Part shown: piece by piece, positions 32,021 to 39,498 of the stretch
How the letters are laid out: every line of letters begins with the position of its first letter
Numbering within the stretch: the stretch's first letter is position 1
Assembly: GCA_963697285.1 (NCBI GenBank)
Contig: CAVONI010000008.1
Coordinates: forward strand, 62,001 to 126,000
Reading direction: 5' to 3'
DNA length: 64,000 nt
Origin: JAEUQQ01 sp963697285
GTDB lineage: Bacteria > Acidobacteriota > Vicinamibacteria > Vicinamibacterales > JAFNAJ01
Position numbers and translations under genes: made by a program
Notes under the pieces: generated by a model
What the model was told of the DNA's origin: nothing
The model's input: the letters and a program-made list of their open reading frames with translations, nothing else
The model's database searches: none

Positions 32021-32923
32021 ATGGCCGATTTCAGCCTGCGTTCCGATCAGATCGACGTCGAACAGATCATGAAGCAGATCCGCACGCGCATAAAGGAGAA
32101 GCGCGGCGTGGACTACACCGAGCAGGAGATCCGGGAACTGGCGAGCGTGAAGCTCGAACGCTTCCTCGATCCGCGCGCGGTGCGGTCGGATCTGCTCGCC
32201 GCGTACCGGCGCCAGCGGCCTCCGGTCGCCCTGCCGGCACTGCCCGCCCCGCCCGAGAACTACGCCTTCGAGGACTCGACGATCTACGAGTCGCACCGGG
32301 GCTTGCTGCGGTTCCTCCGCAAGCTGTTCAACCCGCTGCTGAAACTGCTGTTCAACCCGAACCCGCTGATCCACGTGCTGCACCTGCAGAGCAAGATCAA
32401 CGACTACCAGTGGAACACGATGGCGACGCAGTTCGATCGGATCGGACAGCGGTTCGTCACGCGCGACGAGCTCGACGGGCTGAACTACGAAGTGCTCAAC
32501 AACCTCGTGCTCGAGCTGACCAAGCTGGGCATCGAGAACCGCAACCTGCGCATGCGCCTCGAGTCGATGGCCACCCGCCTCGACTTCGACGAGCGGCGGC
32601 AGCGTGCCTTCGAAGGACTCGTCCAGTTCAAGCCCGCGACGGCGGCGATGGTGCCGCGCGCCGCCACCCCCGAGACCAGCGACGAGGAAGACGAGGGTGA
32701 CGAGGCGCAGGACGGCGCGGTGGCCGGCGCACCCGCCGGTGACGCGGGACGCGCCGGAAAACGGCGACGGCGGCGGCGCGGGCGGAAGCGGGGGCCTGAC
32801 GCTGCTCCTTCCTCCGGCTCCGGCGGACAGGGTGGCAGCGGACACGCCGACGGTGGCGCGTCGAACGCGCCGACCCAGGCCTCCTCGAGCGAGCCCGCAC
32901 GCGGCGGATCAGACGAGCAGTGA
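32021..32923 (+). CDS. Coiled-coil protein with basic disordered C-terminus, glycan-operon associated
   Basis: This is a 300-residue protein of no family I can name. Residues 1-70 are helical with a patterned IEQIMKQIRTRIKEKRG-like start (EQIMKQIR). The middle includes a proline/leucine stretch LFNPLLKLLFNPNPLIHVLH and a helical region rich in Leu/Arg (about 120-190) suggestive of a coiled coil. The last 90 residues are acidic, then a GKRRRRRRGRKRG block, then Gly/Ser-rich. There is no signal peptide. An in-frame GTG at 31985 overlapping the upstream stop is an alternative start. Its stop overlaps the next gene's GTG. It is probably an accessory or scaffold for the glycosyltransferases. Confidence 0.7.
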   Translation: MADFSLRSDQIDVEQIMKQIRTRIKEKRGVDYTEQEIRELASVKLERFLDPRAVRSDLLAAYRRQRPPVALPALPAPPENYAFEDSTIYESHRGLLRFLRKLFNPLLKLLFNPNPLIHVLHLQSKINDYQWNTMATQFDRIGQRFVTRDELDGLNYEVLNNLVLELTKLGIENRNLRMRLESMATRLDFDERRQRAFEGLVQFKPATAAMVPRAATPETSDEEDEGDEAQDGAVAGAPAGDAGRAGKRRRRRRGRKRGPDAAPSSGSGGQGGSGHADGGASNAPTQASSSEPARGGSDEQ

Positions 32924-34272
32924 ACCTCGCAGTCGTGGTCCAGCGCTACGGCGCGGAGATCAACGGCGGCGCCGAGTTGCACGCCCGGTACATCGCCGAA
33001 CATCTTGCGCGTCATCACGCGGTCGAGGTCCTGACCACGTGCGCGCGTGACTATGTCACGTGGCGCAACGAGTGGCCGGCGGGCATCGACCAGGTGAACG
33101 GCATCACCGTCCGCCGTTTTCCGGTGTCACGCGAGCGCGATCCAGGCGACTTCGGACGCCGCTCCGAGACGATCTTCACCCAGGCGCACTCGGTGAAGGA
33201 CGAGCTCCTGTGGCTCGACAGCGAAGGTCCCACGTCGCCCGCACTCCTCGCGCACCTGGCGAAGAGCGGGTCGGCGTATGACTACGTGATCTTCTTCAGT
33301 GCGCGTTACTACCACGCCTATCACGGGTGGCGCGCGATCCCCGGCAAGGCGATCCTCGTGCCGACCGCTGAGCGCGACGCGGCGATGGGCGTGTCGATCA
33401 TGGGGCCGATGTTCCGCGGCGTCCGGGCGCTGATGTACAACTCGTTCGAGGAGCGCGCGATGATCCAGGCGATCTCCGGCAACGCCGACGTGCCGGGCGT
33501 CGTCGTCGGCGTCGGATCGAACGTCCCCTCGCGGACCGACCCTGAACGCATACGCGCGCAGTTCGCGATCGATGGTCCGTACGTCGTCTATGTCGGGCGC
33601 ATCGACGAGAACAAGGGCTGCAAGGAACTGTTCGCGTACTTCCAGCGGTACCTCGAGCACGTCGAGCGCGACCTCACGCTCGTGCTCGTCGGTCAGTCGA
33701 TCCTGCCCATCCCTGACCATCCACGCATCCGTCACCTGGGGTTCATGGGCGACGCCGACAAGTTCGACGTCATCGCGGGCGCGCGGGCGCTGATCATGCC
33801 GTCGTACTTCGAGAGCCTGTCGATGGTGGCGCTCGAGGCGTGGGGCGTCGGGCGGCCGGTGCTGGCCAACGGCCGGTGCGACGTGCTGCGCGGCCAGTGC
33901 ATCCGCAGCAACGCGGGCCTCTACTACGAGACCTACCACGAGTTCGCCGCGACGCTGCACGCCATCGAGGCCAATCCGCTCTTCAACGAGGCGCTGGGAC
34001 GCAACGGGCGCGAGTACTTCCGCACGCACTACACCTGGCCGGTGATCGTGCAGAAGTACCAGGACATGCTGCAGCAGCTCGACGCCGAGAACGCGCGCGG
34101 CGTGGCCCGCACGATCGAGCCGGTACCCGGGTTCTTCGCGCGCCGCCGGCGGACGTGCCCGCCTGCCAACGACGTGCTCGCGGCCGCGCCGACCGGGCCC
34201 GTGGTTCCGCAGCCGATCCCGCGCCGGCGGCCAACGCCTGCCCCGGCAGACCGGCGCACGAGGACACGCTGA
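32920..34272 (+). CDS. GT-B glycosyltransferase, family 4-like (type A copy 1)
   Basis: This 450-residue GT-B enzyme has an N-terminal acceptor domain beginning VVVQRYGAEINGGAE. It shares the TTCARDYVTWRNEW segment with the fourth glycosyltransferase of the cluster. The C-terminal donor domain has VVYVGRIDENKGCKELF and the PSYFESLSMVALEAWGVGRPVL segment with the E-x7-E arrangement of GT4. The last 60 residues are Pro/Arg-rich and probably disordered. Sugar and acceptor are unknown. The GTG start overlaps the preceding stop (GTGA), and the stop overlaps the next ATG. Confidence 0.85.
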   Translation: MNLAVVVQRYGAEINGGAELHARYIAEHLARHHAVEVLTTCARDYVTWRNEWPAGIDQVNGITVRRFPVSRERDPGDFGRRSETIFTQAHSVKDELLWLDSEGPTSPALLAHLAKSGSAYDYVIFFSARYYHAYHGWRAIPGKAILVPTAERDAAMGVSIMGPMFRGVRALMYNSFEERAMIQAISGNADVPGVVVGVGSNVPSRTDPERIRAQFAIDGPYVVYVGRIDENKGCKELFAYFQRYLEHVERDLTLVLVGQSILPIPDHPRIRHLGFMGDADKFDVIAGARALIMPSYFESLSMVALEAWGVGRPVLANGRCDVLRGQCIRSNAGLYYETYHEFAATLHAIEANPLFNEALGRNGREYFRTHYTWPVIVQKYQDMLQQLDAENARGVARTIEPVPGFFARRRRTCPPANDVLAAAPTGPVVPQPIPRRRPTPAPADRRTRTR

Positions 34273-35486
34273 TGGCTGGCCCGGCGGTCCACCAGGTGCT
34301 GGCAACGCTCGGCTACGGCGATGCCATCGGCCACGAGGTGATCGGCATCCAGCGCGTCCTGCGCGGCGCCGGCTACCAGTCAGACATCTTCGTCGAAACG
34401 GCCGATCCGCGCCTCGAGCACCTCACCCGCGACTTCTCTGACCTGCGGCACGCGAGTGCACCCGAGCACCTGCTGATCCACCACTTCTCGATCGGATCGC
34501 GCGCCTCGCGCATCGCCTACGCGCTGCCCGACCGCATGGCGCTCGTGTACCACAACATCACGCCGCCCGAGTACTTCATCGGCGTGCACCCCCTGCTCGT
34601 GCAGCTGTGCTTCATGGGCCGCCGCGAACTGCGTGCGTACACGGATCGGGTCGTGCTCGCGCTCGGCGATTCCGAGTACAACCGCGACGAACTCGATGCG
34701 GCCGGCTTCCGTGACACCGGCGTCCTCCCGGTCGTTCCCAGCTTCGCGCACCTCGACGTCGTCCCGAACCGGATGCTCGCCGCGCAGTTCGACGACGAGT
34801 GGGTGAACCTGCTGTTCGTCGGCAGGACGATTCCGAACAAGAAGTTCGAGGACGTGATCAGCGCGTACGCCGCCTACAAGCGGCGCAACCCGCGGTCGCG
34901 CCTCATCTTCGTGGGGTCACACGCGGGCTTCGACCTCTACTTCGCGATGCTCCAGCAACTGGTGGCGTCGCTGCGCCTGCCCGACGTGCACTTCATGGGG
35001 CACATCACGAACGAGGAACTGACCGCGTTCTACGACGTGGCCGACCTGTTCGTGTGCGCGAGCGAACACGAGGGGTTCTGCGTGCCGCTCATCGAGGCGT
35101 TCTACAAGCGCGTGCCCGTGATGGCGTTCGCGGCGACGGCAGTACCGAAGACGCTCGACGGCGGCGGGGTGCTGTTCGACAGCAAGGATCCGGTCCGCAT
35201 GGCGCGGATCATCGACGCGATCGTGTCGGATCCGGGCCTGCAGGACCGGATCCTCGCGGCCCAGGATGCGGCGCTCGACCGGCTGCGCAGCCGAGACTTC
35301 GATGGCACGCTGCTCGCCTTCGTCGAGCGGGCCCTGACCGTCGAGGCGCCGCCGCATCCCGGTGTGACCTTCGATTTCTGGGACCAATACGCGCAGAGCC
35401 AGGCGCTCGACGAGTTCCGCGTGTACCGTCCGGCGCTCTTCGAGGCACTGCCCCAGCGCCCTGCCGGTGACGGACCGGCGCGATGA
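34272..35486 (+). CDS. GT-B glycosyltransferase, family 4-like (type B copy 1)
   Basis: This 404-residue GT4-type enzyme has an N-terminal domain with HQVLATLGYGDAIGHEV and YHNITPPEYF. The donor domain has LLFVGRTIPNKKFEDVI and LFVCASEHEGFCVPLIEAF, including the E-x7-E pair. It is clearly paralogous to the next gene (shared YHNITP, GDSEYNR, SEHEGFCVPL). The ATG forms TGATG with the upstream stop, and its own stop overlaps the next start, so the genes are translationally coupled. Substrates are unassigned. Confidence 0.85.
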   Translation: MAGPAVHQVLATLGYGDAIGHEVIGIQRVLRGAGYQSDIFVETADPRLEHLTRDFSDLRHASAPEHLLIHHFSIGSRASRIAYALPDRMALVYHNITPPEYFIGVHPLLVQLCFMGRRELRAYTDRVVLALGDSEYNRDELDAAGFRDTGVLPVVPSFAHLDVVPNRMLAAQFDDEWVNLLFVGRTIPNKKFEDVISAYAAYKRRNPRSRLIFVGSHAGFDLYFAMLQQLVASLRLPDVHFMGHITNEELTAFYDVADLFVCASEHEGFCVPLIEAFYKRVPVMAFAATAVPKTLDGGGVLFDSKDPVRMARIIDAIVSDPGLQDRILAAQDAALDRLRSRDFDGTLLAFVERALTVEAPPHPGVTFDFWDQYAQSQALDEFRVYRPALFEALPQRPAGDGPAR

Positions 35487-36548
35487 TCGTCCACCAGTGG
35501 GTACCCGCCGCCCACCGCGGAGACGCCGTGGGCGACAGCGCACGCAAGGTGCGCGACGTGCTCCGCGAACTGGGACACGAGTCAGACCTGTTCGCCATGA
35601 CGATCGACGACGACCTGCGCGGCGAGGTGTGGCCGTGGACCGACCCGGCGGCGCGACAGGCCGACGTCACCATCTTCCATTACGCGCTGCCCTCGGCGAT
35701 GACGGGCGCGTTCGCCACGCTGGACGGCGGACGGGTGCTGCAATACCACAACATCACGCCGGCACACTTCTTCGCGCCGTACGACGCGCAGATCTACCGC
35801 CTGACATGGCTCGGCCGGCGCGAGTTGACCACGCTGGTCGGGCACGTGGACCTCGCACTGGGCGACTCGGAGTACAACCGGCAGGAACTGGTGGCCGTCG
35901 GTTTCGCCCCGACCGGCGTCCTGCCGATCTTCGTCGACACGCGGCGACTCACCGACGCGCCGCGGCGCCCCGCGCTCGAGAAGGTGCTCGACGACGGGCT
36001 GACCAACTTCCTCTTCGTCGGACGTATCGCCCCGAACAAGAAGATCGAAGATCACATCAGGCTCGCCGAGGTCTACAAGCGGTACGTCGACACGAATTAC
36101 CGTTTCATCTTCGTGGGCAAGCACGATGCGGTGCCGGCGTACTACGCCACGATCCGGGCCATGATGGCCGAGTTCCAGATGCCGGCAGACCGCTTCTGGT
36201 TCACGGGTCCGGTTCCCGACGAAGACCTGGCAGCGTTCTATCGCACGGCGACGGCCTACATCTCGCTGAGCGAGCACGAGGGCTTCTGCGTGCCGCTGGT
36301 CGAGGCCATGGCGACCGACGTGCCGGTGCTGGCCTACGCGTCAACGCGCGGTGCCGGAAACCCTCGGAGGCGCGGGCATGTGTTTCGCGCCGAAAGATCT
36401 CGAATACGCGGCGGAACTGCTCGGGGCTCTGGCCTTCGACGTCCCGTTGCGACGGAAGATTCTCGCGGGCCAGCGCGCACGCCTCGCCGCCTTCGGCGAC
36501 GAACGGCTGCGCGCGGGACTGCACGACATGCTCGCGGTCTTCGCGTGA
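35483..36548 (+). CDS. GT-B glycosyltransferase, family 4-like (type B copy 2), one frameshift
   Basis: This is a paralogue of the preceding gene. It starts MIVHQWVPAAHRGDAVGDSA, then YHNITPAHFF, GDSEYNRQEL, FLFVGRIAPNKKIEDH and SEHEGFCVPLVEAM. The frame breaks at 36346-36350, where an extra C follows TCAACG. Dropping it continues into AVPETLGGAG and an end at 36548, giving 354 residues. Without the correction the product would lose its last 70 residues, including part of the donor-domain closing helices. The ATG overlaps the upstream stop as ATGA. Confidence 0.82.
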
Positions 36549-36576
36549 ACGCGCGACATCGCAGAGAGGCCATCCC

Positions 36577-37965
36577 GTGAAGGTTGCCTTCATCGTCCAA
36601 CGCTATGGGAGCGACATCCTTGGCGGTTCCGAGTACCACTGCCGCCTGGTCGCCGAACGCATGGCCGAGCGACACGACGTCGAGGTCCTGACGACCTGTG
36701 CCCGCGACTACATCTCGTGGCGCAACGAGTACACCGAGGGCGTCGACCGGGTGCGCGGCGTCGCGGTCAGGCGGTTCCCCAACGCGGAGTTCCGCGACAT
36801 CGCGTCGTTCAACGTCTACTCCGACTGGATCTTCAACTACCCGCACACGCGAGACGACGAGATCGAGTGGTTGCGCCGACAGGGCCCGTGGTGTCCCGCG
36901 CTGGTCGACTACCTCCAGAAGCACCACCAGCAGTACGACGTCCTGATCTTCTTCACGTACCTGTACGCGCCGACCGTCCTGGGCCTCGGCGTGGCCCCGC
37001 GCAAGAGCATCCTCGTGCCGACCGCGCACGACGAACCCGCGATCCACCTGTCGATCTACCGCGAGATGCTCAAGCTGCCGTCGGCGATCGCGTTCAACAC
37101 CGAGGTCGAGAAGCGCTTCCTGACGTCGGAGTTCACGATCGCCGCGCGTGGCCAGGAGACGGTGGGATGCGGCGTCGATCTCAACGAATCTGAAGACGCC
37201 GAACCGGAAACCATGGTCGAGGCGAAGACCGAACAGGCACGCGACCAGGATGGAGACCGCGATCGCGATCGCCGGCGTGGACGCTTCCGCGGCCGCGGGC
37301 GCGATCGCGATCGGCGCGACGCGCCCCGCGTCCAGCCCTCTCCCGACGCAGAGTTCCTGCCCGTTGTCCTGCAGAACGAGAGCGCCGAGAACTCGCCGAG
37401 GTTCCAGCGTGGACCGCGCGGGACGGCGTTCAGGCGCCGTCACCGCATCTTCGGTCCCATGGCCCTCTACGGGGGACGCATCGATCCCGGCAAGGGATGC
37501 GAGGAACTGTTCGAGTACTTCGCCGCCTTCAACGCCCAGGGGGGCGAGGGCACGCTCGCGCTCATGGGCGTCAAGCTGATGGCCATCCCCGACGCGCCGT
37601 TCGTGCGCTTCGCCGGGCAGTTGTCGGAAGCCGAGCGCGTCCAGGCGCTGGAGGCCGCAACGGTCGTCATCGTGCCGTCGCCGCTCGAGAGCCTCTCGTT
37701 GCTGGCACTCGAGGCCATGGCGGTCGGGACTCCCATCCTGGTCAACGGCCGCAGCGACGTGCTCGTCGAGCACGTGCGCCGCAGCCACGCCGGCCTCTAC
37801 TACGAGAACAAGGACGAGTTCGTCGAGGCGCTGCAGGTGCTGATGGTCGACCAGCGCCTGCGACAGGCGATGGCGCGGAACGGGCGCGAGTACGTCCGCC
37901 GCAACTACCGGTGGGACGTGATCATGACCAAGTACGACCGCCTGATCGCGTCACTGCGGGGATGA
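36577..37965 (+). CDS. GT-B glycosyltransferase (type A copy 2) with Arg/Asp-rich insertion
   Basis: This 462-residue paralogue of the first glycosyltransferase shares VQRYGSDILGGSEY and TTCARDYISWRNEY. Between the N-terminal domain (to about residue 202) and the donor domain (from about 291, GPMALYGGRIDPGKGCEELF) lies an insertion of roughly 88 residues. It is dominated by Arg and Asp (RDRDRRRGRFRGRGRDRDRR) and then Pro/Glu/Asn-rich. The paralogue has only a short linker there. Catalytic-domain features PSPLESLSLLALEAM and NGRSDVL are intact. GTG 36577 follows AGAGAGG. It is the last gene of the operon. Confidence 0.85.
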   Translation: MKVAFIVQRYGSDILGGSEYHCRLVAERMAERHDVEVLTTCARDYISWRNEYTEGVDRVRGVAVRRFPNAEFRDIASFNVYSDWIFNYPHTRDDEIEWLRRQGPWCPALVDYLQKHHQQYDVLIFFTYLYAPTVLGLGVAPRKSILVPTAHDEPAIHLSIYREMLKLPSAIAFNTEVEKRFLTSEFTIAARGQETVGCGVDLNESEDAEPETMVEAKTEQARDQDGDRDRDRRRGRFRGRGRDRDRRDAPRVQPSPDAEFLPVVLQNESAENSPRFQRGPRGTAFRRRHRIFGPMALYGGRIDPGKGCEELFEYFAAFNAQGGEGTLALMGVKLMAIPDAPFVRFAGQLSEAERVQALEAATVVIVPSPLESLSLLALEAMAVGTPILVNGRSDVLVEHVRRSHAGLYYENKDEFVEALQVLMVDQRLRQAMARNGREYVRRNYRWDVIMTKYDRLIASLRG

Positions 37966-37992
37966 CGCCGTCCTTCGGTGGACGGCGCGGCC

Positions 37993-39474
37993 TCAGGTCC
38001 GGGAACCGTTTGGCAGCAGGCGCGACGGCGGTGCCCCTGCCGCGGCTGACGCCGGCTCCTGGCCGGGCTCGTCGCCTGTCTTCCGCCTGCGCGGCTTGAT
38101 GTCGTACCGCTTGATCATCTCGTTGAGCGTCGTCGGCTTGATGTCGAGGAGTTCCGCCGCGCGCTTCTGCACTCCGCCCGCGGCCTCGAGGGTCGACTCG
38201 ATCAGCCGGCGCTCGAAATCGCCCACGACCTTCTTGAACGAGATGCCCTCGGGCGGGACCACGAAGGACGGGAGCTGGAACGGCCGCGCGCTCCTCACGT
38301 GGTCGGGGATCAGGTCGAGGCCAATCCGCGGCGACGGCGACAGGACGACGGCGCGCTCGATCACGTTCTCGAGTTCGCGCACGTTGCCCGGCCAGTCGTA
38401 TTCGCAGAGGAGATCGAGCGCCTCTGGCGCCAGTTCCACGTCGCGCCTGGCGTTCTCGGCGCTGTACTTCTCGAGGAAGTGCTGGGCCAGCAGCGGCACG
38501 TCTTCCTTGCGCTCGCGAAGCGGCGGCAGCATGATCGAGATCACGTGCAGGCGGTAGTAGAGGTCCTCGCGGAAGCGCCCCTCTTCCATCATCTTGCGAA
38601 GATCGACGTTCGTGGCAGCGATGATGCGGACGTCGACCTTGATGTTCTCGACCCCGCCGAGGCGCATGAACTCGCGCTCCTGGATCACGCGCAGCAACTT
38701 CGCCTGCGTCTCGAGCGGGACGTTGCCGATCTCGTCGAAGAAGATGCTGCCCTTGTCTGCGAGTTCGAACAGGCCCTTCTTCGGATACACCGCGCCGGTG
38801 AACGCGCCCTTGACATGCCCGAACAGGTTCGACTCGAGCAGGTCGGGCGGCAGGCTTCCCGAGTTCACGGTGATGAAGGGGCGGTCGGAACGGGCCGAGT
38901 TCGTGTGCAGGGCGCGCGCGACGAGTTCCTTGCCGGTGCCGCTCTCGCCGTACACCAGCACGGTGGAACGGCTCGGCGCGGCCTGGATGACGAGGTCGAA
39001 CACCTCGCGCATGCGGCTGCTCTTGCCGATGATGTTCGCGAACTTGTGGTAGCGCGCCTGGAGGTTCTGCTTGAGCGCCCGGTTCTCGGCGACGAGTTGG
39101 CGGCGCTCGACCGCGTTGCGGAGGACGACAAGGACTTCGTCGTTCTTGAAGGGCTTCGTGATGTAGTCGAACGCGCCGCGCTTCATCGCGGCGATGGCCG
39201 TCTCGACCGAGGCGAACGCGGTGACCATCAACACCGGCAGGTCGTCGTCGAGTTTCTTGAGTTCCTCGAGGGTCGTGATGCCGTCGATCCCTGGCATCAT
39301 CACGTCGACGATGGCCGCGTCGAAGGGCATCGATCTGGCGAGCTCGATGCCCTCGTGACCGTTCTCGACCAGGCGCACGGTGTACCCCTCACGCGTCAGC
39401 AGCGTGTCGAGGATCTCGCGCATGATCTCCTCGTCGTCGACAACGAGGATGGTGCCTTTGCTAGACATTGCCAT
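37993..39474 (-). CDS. NtrC-family sigma-54-dependent response regulator
   Basis: This is a 493-residue transcription activator. The receiver domain has Asp57 (AAIVDVMMPG) as phospho-acceptor, plus the acidic pair VVDDEE and Lys in ITKPF. The AAA+ domain has Walker A GESGTGKE and the sigma-54 contact loop GAFTGA. FFDEIGNVP and the WPGNVRELENVIERA segment follow. A Fis-type helix-turn-helix (VQKRAAELLDIKPTTLNEMIKRY) precedes a Pro/Ala tail. It lies 24 bases downstream of its histidine kinase, so they form one two-component system acting on RpoN promoters. Confidence 0.95.
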   Translation of the reverse strand: MAMSSKGTILVVDDEEIMREILDTLLTREGYTVRLVENGHEGIELARSMPFDAAIVDVMMPGIDGITTLEELKKLDDDLPVLMVTAFASVETAIAAMKRGAFDYITKPFKNDEVLVVLRNAVERRQLVAENRALKQNLQARYHKFANIIGKSSRMREVFDLVIQAAPSRSTVLVYGESGTGKELVARALHTNSARSDRPFITVNSGSLPPDLLESNLFGHVKGAFTGAVYPKKGLFELADKGSIFFDEIGNVPLETQAKLLRVIQEREFMRLGGVENIKVDVRIIAATNVDLRKMMEEGRFREDLYYRLHVISIMLPPLRERKEDVPLLAQHFLEKYSAENARRDVELAPEALDLLCEYDWPGNVRELENVIERAVVLSPSPRIGLDLIPDHVRSARPFQLPSFVVPPEGISFKKVVGDFERRLIESTLEAAGGVQKRAAELLDIKPTTLNEMIKRYDIKPRRRKTGDEPGQEPASAAAGAPPSRLLPNGSRT

Positions 39475-39498
39475 GCGGGGGATTGTGGTGCGTGGGCG

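Noticed and set aside
35467..37965. A single long frame suggesting a fused 832-residue glycosyltransferase
   Set aside because: Its first half is out of frame with the third glycosyltransferase. The real fourth gene begins at GTG 36577 with a ribosome-binding site.
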